From Haemophilus_D parainfluenzae_AD (GTDB lineage: Bacteria > Pseudomonadota > Gammaproteobacteria > Enterobacterales > Pasteurellaceae), in the NCBI RefSeq assembly GCF_001679325.1, contig NZ_LZMX01000026.1: 64,000 nucleotides of DNA; one strand, given 5' to 3'. This document shows positions 1 to 9,183 of this stretch, piece after piece. The notes beneath the pieces were generated by a model. It was not told where the DNA came from. It made no database searches and saw only the letters and a list, made by a program, of their open reading frames with translations. The first letter of the stretch is position 1. The number at the start of each line of letters is the position of its first letter. The position numbers and the translations under genes are program-made.

Positions 1-1
1 T

Positions 2-370
2 GATACCTTTTATCACTCGGGTATGTTTGCAGTTATTCCAATGGATTTTTATTACCCAGGCAAAGGCAAATCGGGTGATTTACCGCCACGCAAAGGCTTT
101 GCAGAAAAATGGCATGTGCCAATTTTAGCAAACTTACCCAATATCGAGCTCACCATTCTTATCGGGCAATATGCACAAAAATATTATTTACCAGAAAATG
201 AGCTTAATGTGACTGAAACGGTTCGCCATTTCCGTGATTTTCTCCCTCACTTTCTCCCTCTCGTTCACCCTTCTCCACGCAACCAAATTTGGCTCAAGAA
301 AAATCCATGGTTTGAACAAGAGATAGTTCCAACATTACAAAAGCAAGTGAAAGCGATTTTATCTCGTTAA
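2..370 (+). CDS. Uracil-DNA glycosylase family protein, 3' part
   Basis: The reading frame is open to the left edge of the window, so the true start lies outside; about 122 C-terminal residues are visible. The segment HPSPRNQIW near residue 90 of the visible part matches the HPSPRN motif that contributes the uracil-binding/catalytic loop in the UDG superfamily, and GDLPPRKGFAEKWH resembles COG1573-type uracil-DNA-glycosylase-like proteins. Such enzymes excise uracil from DNA or, in some subfamilies, have no proven substrate. The 4Fe-4S and active-site N-terminal motifs cannot be checked here, so enzyme activity is inferred from family only. An inverted uptake-signal hairpin follows the stop codon by 17 bases. 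Confidence 0.75.
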   Translation, partial: DTFYHSGMFAVIPMDFYYPGKGKSGDLPPRKGFAEKWHVPILANLPNIELTILIGQYAQKYYLPENELNVTETVRHFRDFLPHFLPLVHPSPRNQIWLKKNPWFEQEIVPTLQKQVKAILSR

Positions 371-387
371 ACAAATATTCCACGAAT

Positions 388-427
388 AAAGTGCGGTCAA
401 AAATCAGGAGGTTTTTGACCGCACTTT
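388..427 (+). terminator. Uptake-signal (USS) inverted-repeat terminator
   Basis: AAAGTGCGGTCAAAAA is followed after a short loop by its complement TTTTTGACCGCACTTT. Both arms carry the 9-mer Haemophilus USS in opposite orientation. The hairpin sits just after the UDG-family gene and would end its transcript. Confidence 0.75.
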
Positions 428-519
428 GCTTTAATACTAATCAATTTTTAGTATGCATTATTTTCTGGTTAATTACTCTTGTGCTACAATCAGCGGCCAT
501 AAAAAATATAAGGAAAAAT

Positions 520-1917
520 ATGCAATCAATACCTGTTACCAAGTCTCAACGAAAAGCATGGAATAAACAAACTATTATATTCCTTTCTGATGTCGTGCTC
601 TTTTTTATTTTACTTAATACCCTTCCTTTTGAACCTGCGGCAAATAAAGGATTATCTTTACTCGCATTTGTAGCCATTTTATGGCTTACCGAAGCCGTCA
701 GTGTAACGATCACTGCATTGTTCGTGCCCATTTTATCTGTCCTGTTAGGATTGGCTAATAGTCGTGAAGCGCTTGTTGCCTTTGCGGATCCGACCATTTT
801 CTTATTCTTTGGTGGTTTTGCCCTTGCTACTGCATTAAATGTGCAAAAAATTGACAAAATGATTTCGAATAAAATCATGCAATTAGCGAAAGGTCGTCTC
901 TTTGTTGCGGTGCTTTACCTCTTCTTAGCAACGGCATTTTTATCCATGTGGATGAGTAATACCGCTACTGCGGCGATGATGATCCCGCTTTCAATGACCA
1001 TTTTAAGTCAGTTAGACCGTAATAAAGATCATAATACTTATGTATTCGTGTTATTAGGGATTGCCTATAGTGCCACCATTGGAGGAATGGGAACACTCGT
1101 AGGAAGCCCACCTAATGCCATAGCCGCCTCTCAACTTCATTTAGGTTTTGCTGACTGGTTAATGTATGGCACGCCAGTGATGTTAATTTTATTCCCGCTT
1201 ATTATTGGTTGGTTATATCTTGTATTTAAACCCAAATTAGGCCTTCATTTTGCTGCTGAATTTGAAAAAATTCACATGACCAAACAACGTGTTTTAACGT
1301 TGATTATTTTTATCACCGTAGCGATTCTTTGGATTTTTGGTGGGTACCTCAACCCAATTATTTCTCAATCATTGGGTTTACCAAAACCAATTGGCAGTTT
1401 TGACAGTATGGTTGCACTCTCCGCTGCGATTGTCATTTGTGTAACCGGGATCGCAAGTTGGAAAGAAGTACAAGAAAATACAGAATGGGGTGTACTGTTC
1501 CTTTTTGGTGGCGGTTTAACCTTAAGCTCAGTATTGACTCAATCTGGCGCAAGCAAAATCATGGCAGATGGCATTGTCTTCATCATTGAAGGAGGCCACT
1601 ACTATGTGATGGCATTAATTATTGCAGCCTTTATTGTCTGCTTGACTGAATTTACATCAAACACAGCAAGCGCAGCCTTACTCGTCCCAATCTTTATTTC
1701 TATCGCACAAGCCCTGAATATACCACCGCTTGGTTTTGCGATGATTATCGGCCTAGGGGCATCTTGTGCCTTTATGATGCCGGTCGGTACACCACCGAAT
1801 GCGATTGTGTACTCAACAGGTTTTGTTAAACAATCAGAAATGATCCGCGTGGGTAAATTTATTGATTTAACCTGTATGGTCATTATTGCAACCATTGCTT
1901 ATCTGTTCTGGATGTAG
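520..1917 (+). CDS. DASS (SLC13) family sodium/anion symporter
   Basis: This is a polytopic inner-membrane protein of 465 residues with many hydrophobic segments. Two SNT signatures at about residues 146 (SNTATAAMMIP) and 380 (SNTASAALLVP), plus two PPNA loops (SPPNAIAAS and TPPNAIVYS), are the duplicated sodium/substrate-binding hairpins of the divalent-anion:Na+ symporter family, which carries dicarboxylates, citrate or sulfate. The substrate cannot be told from sequence. The frame extends upstream to 391, but that stretch overlaps the terminator of the previous gene. The ATG at 520 has an AAGG ribosome-binding site at 510-513 and gives the normal family length. A USS hairpin follows the gene. 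Confidence 0.85.
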   Translation: MQSIPVTKSQRKAWNKQTIIFLSDVVLFFILLNTLPFEPAANKGLSLLAFVAILWLTEAVSVTITALFVPILSVLLGLANSREALVAFADPTIFLFFGGFALATALNVQKIDKMISNKIMQLAKGRLFVAVLYLFLATAFLSMWMSNTATAAMMIPLSMTILSQLDRNKDHNTYVFVLLGIAYSATIGGMGTLVGSPPNAIAASQLHLGFADWLMYGTPVMLILFPLIIGWLYLVFKPKLGLHFAAEFEKIHMTKQRVLTLIIFITVAILWIFGGYLNPIISQSLGLPKPIGSFDSMVALSAAIVICVTGIASWKEVQENTEWGVLFLFGGGLTLSSVLTQSGASKIMADGIVFIIEGGHYYVMALIIAAFIVCLTEFTSNTASAALLVPIFISIAQALNIPPLGFAMIIGLGASCAFMMPVGTPPNAIVYSTGFVKQSEMIRVGKFIDLTCMVIIATIAYLFWM

Positions 1918-1931
1918 CCTTTAAATTAAAC

Positions 1932-1975
1932 AAGTGCGGTTGAAAATAACGTAATTTTTTAACCGCACTTTTTTT
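1932..1975 (+). terminator. USS inverted-repeat terminator with T tract
   Basis: AAGTGCGGTT pairs with AACCGCACTT about 20 bases later, followed by a run of T. It is placed 15 bases after the DASS transporter stop codon. Confidence 0.8.
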
Positions 1976-1984
1976 ATTTTCTTT

Positions 1985-2000
1985 ACGCAAACGTTTGCGG
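1985..2000 (+). promoter_or_regulatory. PurR operator (PUR box)
   Basis: The palindrome ACGCAAACGTTTGCGG matches the E. coli PUR-box consensus ACGCAAACGTTTGCGT in 15 of 16 positions. It overlaps the -35 region of the promoter before the NCS2 permease gene, so a PurR-purine complex would block that promoter. This is a sequence match only. Confidence 0.85.
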
Positions 2001-2022
2001 TGAATAAAAATTAACGTATAAT
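1995..2022 (+). promoter_or_regulatory. Sigma-70 promoter of the purine permease gene
   Basis: TTGCGG at 1995-2000 and a perfect TATAAT at 2017-2022 are 16 bases apart. The start codon lies 33 bases downstream of the -10 box, after an AAGGGAA ribosome-binding site. Confidence 0.7.
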
Positions 2023-2054
2023 TCGCACAATTTTTTTCTACTTAAGGGAACCTA

Positions 2055-3365
2055 ATGAATAACAATCTACTTTATACCGTGGAAGACAAACCACCTTTCG
2101 GATTAAGTTTACTCCTTGCGGCACAACATTTACTTGCCGCACTTGGGGGAATTATTGCCGTACCATTGGTCATTGGTAACGTCTTAAAATTACCTACCGA
2201 AGATACCATTACGCTAGTGAATGCTGCACTGCTAATTTCTGGTGTAGTGACCGTTATCCAATGTAAAGGCTTGGGGCCTATTGGTATTCGTTTGCCAAGT
2301 GTGATGGGAACCAGTTTTACTTTTGTTGCTGCTGCACTTGCCATTGGTTTTAGCAAATATGGCATCGCCGGTATTTTAGGTTCTTCTCTCATTGGTTCCT
2401 TAGTGATGATTATCGGCAGTTTCTTCATGCCCTATATTCGCAAATTGTTCCCACCACTTGTGACGGGGACTGTCGTCATGATGATCGGCTTAAGCCTCAT
2501 TCCTGTTGCCGTTGACTGGTTCGCAGGTGGTCAACGTGGTAATGCAAATTATGCGACGCCAGAAAATTTAATGATGGCGAGCTTTGTATTAGTGATCGTG
2601 GTAGCCCTCGTACAATGGGGTAAAGGGATTTTCTCTGCAGCCGCCATCGTTATTGGGATGATGACTGGTTATATCGTTTGTTTAGCCATGGGCTGGGTAA
2701 GCTTTGAAGGTGTAAAACAAGCACAAACTTTCGCGATTCCACAACCACTACACTTTGGTTTAGCTTTCCCAATTTCTGGTATTATCGGCATGTCTATTGC
2801 TTATTTAGTGACAATCGTTGAATCAAGCGGTAACTTCTTAGCGCTAGGTAACGCAACCAAAACCGAAATCACAGGCAGACATTTACGCGGCGGGGTTTTA
2901 GCTGATGGTTTAGGATCTACCCTAGCTGCCATTATGTCCACCACGCCATTCTCTTCATTCTCACAAAATATCGGCGTGATTTCCTTAACTGGTGTAGCAA
3001 GCCGCCACGTGGTTGCGCTAACCGGTGTGCTTCTAGCACTAGCGGGCTTATTCCCTGTATTCGGTGCATTAATTGTTTCAATTCCATTGCCTGTATTAGG
3101 CGGTGCAGGCTTAATGATGTTTGCAATGATTATCGCTGCGGGTATCCAAATGTTGGATAAAGTCGCACGTAGCAAACGTAATGGTTTAATCATCGCCATT
3201 TCTATTGGCTGTGGCTTAGCGGTGACAACTCGTCCAGAATTGCTTGATAAATTACCGCACTTTTTCAAAGAAGTGCTTGGTTCAGGCATTACTGTTGGCT
3301 CATTACTTGCCTTAATTCTTAACCTTGTGCTTCCAGAAGATAAAGTGGAAGAAACAAAAGAATAA
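2055..3365 (+). CDS. NCS2 family nucleobase permease, probably xanthine/purine
   Basis: A 436-residue polytopic membrane protein of the nucleobase:cation symporter-2 family. The N-terminal QHLLAALGGIIAVPLVIG and the segment QNIGVISLTGVASRH near residue 305 match the family's signature helices; the QN-GV-LTGVASR pattern is typical of the xanthine/urate branch rather than of uracil permease UraA. A PurR operator directly upstream supports purine import as its role: the gene would be repressed when purines are plentiful. The exact substrate (xanthine, guanine/hypoxanthine or urate) is not decidable here. A GC-rich hairpin closes the unit, so the gene is monocistronic. Confidence 0.85.
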   Translation: MNNNLLYTVEDKPPFGLSLLLAAQHLLAALGGIIAVPLVIGNVLKLPTEDTITLVNAALLISGVVTVIQCKGLGPIGIRLPSVMGTSFTFVAAALAIGFSKYGIAGILGSSLIGSLVMIIGSFFMPYIRKLFPPLVTGTVVMMIGLSLIPVAVDWFAGGQRGNANYATPENLMMASFVLVIVVALVQWGKGIFSAAAIVIGMMTGYIVCLAMGWVSFEGVKQAQTFAIPQPLHFGLAFPISGIIGMSIAYLVTIVESSGNFLALGNATKTEITGRHLRGGVLADGLGSTLAAIMSTTPFSSFSQNIGVISLTGVASRHVVALTGVLLALAGLFPVFGALIVSIPLPVLGGAGLMMFAMIIAAGIQMLDKVARSKRNGLIIAISIGCGLAVTTRPELLDKLPHFFKEVLGSGITVGSLLALILNLVLPEDKVEETKE

Positions 3366-3380
3366 AAATAGATAACGAAT

Positions 3381-3410
3381 AAGGGCAGACTAACACTGCC
3401 CTTTTCTTTT
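3381..3410 (+). terminator. Intrinsic terminator after the purine permease
   Basis: AAGGGCAG, a 7-base loop and CTGCCCTT are followed by a T-rich tail, 15 bases after the stop codon. Confidence 0.8.
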
Positions 3411-3484
3411 CCTGTAAAACATTTCTAAAACTGACCGCACTTTGTTAAAATCAAGCATCATTTTCCATTTATGAAGGAATAAAA

Positions 3485-4342
3485 ATGACAGATTTACCTT
3501 TCTTCGTTGAGCTCAACGAACAAAATCTTACTGAAACGTTGCAACGTTCCGTCGAAACCCCACTTGTCATTAACTTTTATGCACCAAGCCATAAAGAATC
3601 AGCTGATTTTGCAAAAGTCTTACAACGTGTTGCAGAACAATACAAAGGACAATTTATCCTCGGCTTAGTGAATTGTGAGACTGAGCAAATGATTGCCGCA
3701 CAATTTCGTATTCAAGCGTTGCCAACAACCTACCTTTTCAAAGAGGCTCAAGCAATAGATGCGTTCCCTGGTGCATTAGATGAAGCCAGCTTATTGCAAC
3801 GTTTGAGTGCGATTTTGCCAAAAGAAGAAGATTTAAAATTCCAAAAAGCCTTGGATTTTTTACAAGTAGAAGATTACAACTCGGCCCTTCCATTACTAAA
3901 AGAAGCCTGGGAGCTTTCAGATAAGAAAAACAGCGATGTGGCATTACTTTATGCGGAAACTTACATTGCCATGAAAAAAACAGAGCCTGCGGCAGATATT
4001 TTAGCCCAAATTCCGATTCAGGATCGCGACAGCCGTTGGCATGGATTACAGGCGCAGATCGAACTTTTAATTAAAGCCGCTGATACGCCAGAAATTCAAC
4101 AACTACAAGCGGATTATGCGAAAAATCCAACGCCTGAAATTGCGTTGAAATTAGCAGTTCAGCTACATCAAGCCAATCGAAACGAAGAAGCATTGGATTT
4201 ATTATTTAGCATTCTTAAGCAAGATCTTTCTGCAGAAAATGGTGAAGTGAAACAACAGTTTTTATCTATTTTATCAGCCATTGGCAATGCGGATCCTATC
4301 ACCAATAAATATCGCCGATTGCTGTATTCATTGCTTTACTAA
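3485..4342 (+). CDS. ybbN: CnoX/YbbN-type thioredoxin-fold co-chaperone
   Basis: The protein has 285 residues: a thioredoxin fold in residues 1-110, then a TPR-like helical region (about 115-285), the architecture of E. coli CnoX (YbbN), a chaperedoxin that holds oxidised clients and passes them to GroEL/DnaK. At the place of the thioredoxin CxxC active site the sequence reads NFYAPSHKES, with no cysteine, so it cannot work as a classical disulfide reductase, in line with YbbN proteins. It lies directly upstream of trxB, also its neighbour in Haemophilus. The function is inferred from fold and length. Confidence 0.85.
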   Translation: MTDLPFFVELNEQNLTETLQRSVETPLVINFYAPSHKESADFAKVLQRVAEQYKGQFILGLVNCETEQMIAAQFRIQALPTTYLFKEAQAIDAFPGALDEASLLQRLSAILPKEEDLKFQKALDFLQVEDYNSALPLLKEAWELSDKKNSDVALLYAETYIAMKKTEPAADILAQIPIQDRDSRWHGLQAQIELLIKAADTPEIQQLQADYAKNPTPEIALKLAVQLHQANRNEEALDLLFSILKQDLSAENGEVKQQFLSILSAIGNADPITNKYRRLLYSLLY

Positions 4343-4431
4343 TACGATCAACTATTTTTTTATGCATGAAGGCTTTATAATGAACGAATTCCAAAAGCCT
4401 CATGCTTTATTTTATAAACAAAGGATTCTTT

Positions 4432-5385
4432 ATGTCAGACGTTAAACACAGCAAATTATTAATTTTAGGTTCAGGCCCTGCAGGTTATACCGCGGCCATT
4501 TATGCCGCTCGTGCAAACTTAAAACCTGTTCTAGTGACTGGTCTTCAACAAGGTGGCCAACTTACTACTACGGATGAAATTGAAAACTGGCCAGGTGATT
4601 TTGAAATGACCACTGGTCCTGGTTTAATGCAACGTATGTTGCAACACGCTGAAAAATTTGAAACGGAAATCGTGTTTGATCATATTAATAAAGTCGATTT
4701 ATCTTCTCGCCCGTTCAAACTTTATGGCGATATGCAAACCTTCACATGTGATGCATTAATCATCGCAACAGGGGCATCAGCACGTTATATCGGATTAGAA
4801 TCTGAAACCGCTTATAAAGGCCGCGGCGTTTCAGCTTGTGCAACCTGTGATGGTTTCTTCTATCGCAATAAACCGGTTGCCGTTGTCGGTGGTGGAAATA
4901 CCGCAGTTGAAGAAGCACTTTACTTGGCTAATATTGCGTCTGAAGTACATTTAATCCACCGTCGCGATAGTTTCCGTGCGGAAAAAATCTTAATCGATCG
5001 CTTATACAAAAAAGTCGAAGAAGGCAAAATTGTGCTTCATACTGACCGCACTTTAAATGAAGTGTTAGGCGATAATATGGGTGTAACCGGTGTTCGTTTA
5101 GAAAACGTGAAAACCAGCGAAAAAGAAGACGTGAAATTAGACGGTTTATTTATTGCCATCGGTCATGCACCAAACACTGAAATCTTCCAAGGTCAGCTTG
5201 AACTTAACAACGGTTATATCGTTGTTAAATCTGGTCTTGAAGGCAATGCAACAGCAACGTCAGTGGAAGGCGTATTTGCTGCGGGTGATGTAATGGATCA
5301 CAACTATCGCCAAGCCATTACTTCAGCAGGTACAGGCTGTATGGCGGCATTAGATGCTGAACGTTATTTAGATGCACAAGAATAA
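4432..5385 (+). CDS. trxB: Thioredoxin reductase
   Basis: A 317-residue NADPH-dependent flavoprotein that reduces thioredoxin in the cytoplasm. Visible landmarks are the FAD-binding GSGPAGYTAAIYAAR (residues 13-27), the redox-active CATC at 136-139, the NADPH-binding VVGGGNTAVEEALYL, and a C-terminal GVFAAGDV FAD motif. The open frame starts at 4402, but the ATG at 4432 is preceded by AAAGGA and yields the standard MSDVKHSK start. It lies between cnoX and cydDC, a group linked to disulfide and thiol balance; CydDC exports cysteine and glutathione. Its partner trxA is at about 43.7 kb in this window. Confidence 0.97.
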   Translation: MSDVKHSKLLILGSGPAGYTAAIYAARANLKPVLVTGLQQGGQLTTTDEIENWPGDFEMTTGPGLMQRMLQHAEKFETEIVFDHINKVDLSSRPFKLYGDMQTFTCDALIIATGASARYIGLESETAYKGRGVSACATCDGFFYRNKPVAVVGGGNTAVEEALYLANIASEVHLIHRRDSFRAEKILIDRLYKKVEEGKIVLHTDRTLNEVLGDNMGVTGVRLENVKTSEKEDVKLDGLFIAIGHAPNTEIFQGQLELNNGYIVVKSGLEGNATATSVEGVFAAGDVMDHNYRQAITSAGTGCMAALDAERYLDAQE

Positions 5386-5480
5386 ATAAATTTCCTTATT
5401 TATTTTCCCCCTCATTAGCCAAGAGGGGTTAAGGGAGATTTTAACGAATCAATTTTGTATCAATGAACTCGCCCTTCAAA

Positions 5481-5510
5481 CTCCCTCTCAATAGAGAGGG
5501 AGAACTTTTT
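5481..5510 (+). terminator. Hairpin between trxB and cydD
   Basis: CTCCCTCTC pairs with GAGAGGGAG across a four-base loop, followed by AACTTTTT. It could end the trxB transcript or attenuate entry into cydDC, whose start codon is 30 bases downstream. Confidence 0.65.
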
Positions 5511-5531
5511 AAATACTAACTCTACAAATCT

Positions 5532-7292
5532 ATGGACAAACTTCGCCAAAAATATTTACAAAAATGGCTTCGTGCGCAGCAACAACCTGTTAAAAAATTA
5601 ATGCGCACCAATATTGCCCTTGCCACACTTTCTTCCTTAATTCTTGTGGCTCAAACCTATTTTCTTGCGACATTACTCGACAAGCTCATTATGCAACATG
5701 TCGATCGCGCTGAACTGGTTCCCTATTTTATTGTATTAATCATGACTTTTGCTTTACGTGCGGTCATTTTATGGCTACGCGAAAAAATTGGTTTTAAAGC
5801 AGGTCGATTACTACGCAATCATATGCGTCAAAAGATTTTAGATAAAATCCATCAAGTTGGTCCCGCAACCATCAATAATAAACCAGCCGGAAGCTGGGCA
5901 AGTATCATGCTTGAACAAGTGGAAAATCTGCATAACTTCTATGCGCGTTTCTTACCACAACAAAGTTTGTCTGCCATTGTACCAATGGTGATTTTAATTG
6001 CTGTATTCCCGCTCAACTGGGCGGCTGGACTGATTTTGATGGTCACTGCACCGCTTGTGCCAATTTTTATGATTCTGGTAGGGATTGCGGCAGCAGATAG
6101 TAGCCAAAAAAATATGGCTACCCTTTCTCGCTTAAGTGCTCAATTCTTGGATCGCTTACGTGGTTTAGAAACCTTGCGTCTTTTCAACCGCACTTCAGAA
6201 CAAACTCAACATATTGAAAACACAACGGAAGACTTCCGTGAAACGACCATGACAGTACTTAAAATGGCGTTTCTCTCTTCTGCTGTGTTAGAGTTTTTCA
6301 CCTCTATTTCCATTGCTTTAATGGCGGTGTATTTTGGTTTTAGCTATTTAGGTCAAGTCGAATTTGGTACTTATGGCACCACGCTGACCTTATTTACCGG
6401 CTTTTTCTGCTTAATTCTGGCACCAGAGTTTTATCAACCATTGCGTGATCTTGGGACTTACTACCACGATCGTGCAGCCGGTATTGGCGCTGCTGATGCC
6501 ATTGTCGATTTCTTAGAGTCAGATTATTTAATTGCACATCAAAGCAATGAACAAATTCCAGCACAAAGTGCGGTCGAAATTCAGGCTGAAAATTTAGTGG
6601 CACTTTCTCCACAAGGTCAACCATTAACTAAGCCGCTTTCATTCCATATTCCGAAAGAAAGCCATATTGCCCTTGTCGGTCAAAGTGGTGCAGGAAAAAC
6701 CTCTTTAATCAATGTATTACTGGGTTTCTTGCCTTATGAAGGTAGCTTAAAAATTAACGGTGTGGAACTGAATCAAAGCCGTTTAAGAGACTGGCGCAAA
6801 CAAATTGCGTGGGTAGGTCAAAATCCATTACTGCTACAAGGCAGCATCAAAGAAAATCTACTTTTAGGCGATATTCAAGCAACTGATGAGCAAATTGAGC
6901 AAGCCTTGATTTCTGCTCAAGCGAAAGAGTTTACCGATAAATTAGGTTTGGATAGCGAAATTAAAGATGGTGGCATTGGTGTATCTGTAGGCCAAGCTCA
7001 ACGCTTAGCGATCGCTCGCGCTTTACTACGCAAAGGCAATTTATTATTACTCGATGAGCCAACGGCTAGCCTTGATGCTCAGTCTGAAAATCTGGTACTT
7101 GCTGCCCTTGCAGAAATGAGCCATAACCAAACGACCTTAATGATCACACACCGTATTGAAGATCTAAAACAATGTGACAATATTTTTGTGATGCAAGAAG
7201 GTGAAATTGTTCAACAAGGGCATTTCAACCAATTAAAAGATCAAGGCTTCTTTGCCGAATTATTGACTCAACGAAAAGAGGATATTCAATAA
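5532..7292 (+). CDS. cydD: Thiol reductant ABC exporter subunit CydD
   Basis: A 586-residue ABC half-transporter with six predicted membrane helices in the N-terminal ~330 residues and a C-terminal ATPase domain. The Walker A motif is GQSGAGKTS, the signature reads VSVGQAQRLAIARAL (a variant of LSGGQ seen in CydD), and Walker B is LLLLDEP. CydD pairs with CydC to export cysteine and glutathione to the periplasm, needed for cytochrome bd and c maturation. The stop codon overlaps the cydC start by one base (TAATG), which implies translational coupling. The order trxB-cydD-cydC matches E. coli. Confidence 0.95.
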   Translation: MDKLRQKYLQKWLRAQQQPVKKLMRTNIALATLSSLILVAQTYFLATLLDKLIMQHVDRAELVPYFIVLIMTFALRAVILWLREKIGFKAGRLLRNHMRQKILDKIHQVGPATINNKPAGSWASIMLEQVENLHNFYARFLPQQSLSAIVPMVILIAVFPLNWAAGLILMVTAPLVPIFMILVGIAAADSSQKNMATLSRLSAQFLDRLRGLETLRLFNRTSEQTQHIENTTEDFRETTMTVLKMAFLSSAVLEFFTSISIALMAVYFGFSYLGQVEFGTYGTTLTLFTGFFCLILAPEFYQPLRDLGTYYHDRAAGIGAADAIVDFLESDYLIAHQSNEQIPAQSAVEIQAENLVALSPQGQPLTKPLSFHIPKESHIALVGQSGAGKTSLINVLLGFLPYEGSLKINGVELNQSRLRDWRKQIAWVGQNPLLLQGSIKENLLLGDIQATDEQIEQALISAQAKEFTDKLGLDSEIKDGGIGVSVGQAQRLAIARALLRKGNLLLLDEPTASLDAQSENLVLAALAEMSHNQTTLMITHRIEDLKQCDNIFVMQEGEIVQQGHFNQLKDQGFFAELLTQRKEDIQ

Positions 7293-9022
7293 TGCGTGCT
7301 TTACTTCCCTTTTTACGTTTATTTAAATTCGCCAAGTTGCCTTTATTTTTAGGCTTGGTTTTAATGATCACGGGTCTAGCCTCCAGTATTGGCTTACTAA
7401 CCACCTCTGGTTGGTTTTTAGCTGCAACGGCTATTGCGGGTCTTGGCACGTTGTTTAATTTCTTCTATCCATCTGCTTCTGTGCGTGGGCTTGCCATTAG
7501 CCGTACTCTTTTCCGCTATTTCGAAAAGTTGGTGACTCACGATGCAACTTTCCGCATTTTGGCTAAATTACGCGTACAAGTTTTTGAGAAGATTATTCCA
7601 TTAAATCCTGCAGTGTTAAATCGCTACCGTAACAGCGATTTATTAAATCGCTTAGTGTCTGATGTAGATACCCTCGATAGCCTTTATCTTCGCTTAATTG
7701 CGCCATTTATTACGGCTATTTTTGTGATTCTAGCTATGTGTATTGGCCTAAGTTTCATCAATGCTCCTTTAGCCTTAGGTTTAGGCATTAGCCTGCTTTT
7801 ATTGGTATTCGTTATTCCAACCGTTTTCTACCAACTGGGTAAAAAATTTGGTGATAAACTCGTGCATTCACGCGCACTTTATCGCACGCAATTCTTAGAA
7901 TTTATTCAAGCTCAAGCGGAATTATTGCTCTTTAATGCCGAAGATAAATTGAAAGATAACATGGCTAAAACTGAAACCAATTGGCAAGCAGATCAACAAA
8001 AAGAGGCAAATTTAAGTGGATTTTCAACCGCACTTTCACTCTTTTTAAATGGTTTGATTATCGCCGCAATGTTGTGGTTTAGCTCACAAGCAGAATTTGG
8101 CAACGATGAATATCGCATGGCATTTATTGCGCTCTTCACTTTTGCCGCCCTTGCATCGTTTGAAATCTTAATGCCATTAGGCTCAGCATTCTTACATATC
8201 GGGCAAGTAATTGCGTCAGCTGAACGCGTAACTGACATTATTGAACAACGACCATTAGTGACCTTTAATGGCAAAGCGGAATTCGATCAAAACGCTACTA
8301 TATTAATTGAAGCAAAAGATCTTTCCTTTACTTATCCTGAACGTCAAAATCGTGCTTTAGAAAACCTGAATTTAACCATTCAAAAAGGCAAAAAAATCGC
8401 GATTTTAGGTAAAACAGGTAGCGGGAAATCCACGCTATTACAGCTTTTAGTGCGTAATTATGATGCCAATCAAGGAGAATTATTCCTTGCTGGCAAGCCA
8501 ATTGCTGATTATGCAGAAGACACATTATGCAGCCAATTCTGCTTTTTAACACAACGTGTTCATGTATTTAGCGATACGCTTCGTCAAAATCTGCAATTCG
8601 CAAGCGCGGTCAATATTTCAGATGAAAAAATGATCGAGGTGTTAAATCAGGTTGGTTTAGGCAAATTATTGGAACAAGAACAAGGCTTAGATATTTGGTT
8701 AGGTGATGGCGGCCGTCCACTATCTGGTGGAGAACAACGACGTTTAGGTTTGGCTCGTATTTTGCTTAATGATGCACCAATTTTATTATTAGATGAGCCA
8801 ACTGAAGGTTTAGATCGTGAAACTGAGCGCCAAATTCTGCGTTTAATTCTTGCCCATGCTGCAAATAAAACCTTAATTATGGTGACTCACCGTTTAACAG
8901 CGATTGAGCAATTTGATGAACTTTGTGTGATTGATGAAGCGAAGCTAATTGAAAAAGGCACTTATGCAGAATTACTGCAATTAGAAAAAGGGTTCTTCAA
9001 ACAACTAGTGGAGCGTGTGTAA
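7292..9022 (+). CDS. cydC: Thiol reductant ABC exporter subunit CydC
   Basis: A 576-residue ABC half-transporter: an N-terminal membrane domain to about residue 320, then an ATPase domain with Walker A GKTGSGKST, signature LSGGEQRRLGLAR and Walker B LLLDEPTEGLD. It forms the heterodimeric CydDC exporter with the preceding gene, with which it shares one base. The canonical LSGG signature here and the degenerate one in CydD suggest one consensus and one degenerate ATP site, as usual for heterodimeric exporters. The 4.5S RNA gene lies just beyond its 3' end on the opposite strand. Confidence 0.95.
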   Translation: MRALLPFLRLFKFAKLPLFLGLVLMITGLASSIGLLTTSGWFLAATAIAGLGTLFNFFYPSASVRGLAISRTLFRYFEKLVTHDATFRILAKLRVQVFEKIIPLNPAVLNRYRNSDLLNRLVSDVDTLDSLYLRLIAPFITAIFVILAMCIGLSFINAPLALGLGISLLLLVFVIPTVFYQLGKKFGDKLVHSRALYRTQFLEFIQAQAELLLFNAEDKLKDNMAKTETNWQADQQKEANLSGFSTALSLFLNGLIIAAMLWFSSQAEFGNDEYRMAFIALFTFAALASFEILMPLGSAFLHIGQVIASAERVTDIIEQRPLVTFNGKAEFDQNATILIEAKDLSFTYPERQNRALENLNLTIQKGKKIAILGKTGSGKSTLLQLLVRNYDANQGELFLAGKPIADYAEDTLCSQFCFLTQRVHVFSDTLRQNLQFASAVNISDEKMIEVLNQVGLGKLLEQEQGLDIWLGDGGRPLSGGEQRRLGLARILLNDAPILLLDEPTEGLDRETERQILRLILAHAANKTLIMVTHRLTAIEQFDELCVIDEAKLIEKGTYAELLQLEKGFFKQLVERV

Positions 9023-9040
9023 AATAAGAAAGGATAAGTT

Positions 9041-9154
9041 GGGTGGAAATCTTCCCAGCTTATTCTCGGCACACAGAAATTCCGACTTTGGCTGCTTTCT
9101 TCCGAACCTGACCGAGTAAATCGGACACCGTTGCGAGAGACCGAGAAGATTTCC
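9041..9154 (-). ncRNA. ffs: 4.5S RNA of the signal recognition particle
   Basis: Read on the minus strand, this 114-base segment contains GGTCAGGTTCGGAAGAAAGC and AGCCAAAGTCGG, the conserved SRP domain IV core with the GGAA tetraloop and the asymmetric internal loop that binds Ffh. The ends GGAAATCTT and AAGATTTCC pair to close the hairpin. The length equals E. coli 4.5S RNA. It lies convergent to cydC, 18 bases beyond that gene's stop. Confidence 0.95.
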
Positions 9155-9183
9155 ATTGATATCGCAATGCGATTAGGTGGGCT

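Noticed and set aside
391..519. 43-codon N-terminal extension of the DASS transporter
   Set aside because: It is translated from the USS hairpin of the upstream gene; the ATG at 520 has its own ribosome-binding site.
2801..3289. 162-codon minus-strand frame inside the NCS2 permease gene
   Set aside because: It is a shadow of a strongly supported gene, with no ribosome-binding site and low-complexity composition.
3485..4342. Ordinary thioredoxin
   Set aside because: There is no CxxC pair, and a long TPR-like C-terminal part is present, fitting CnoX/YbbN.
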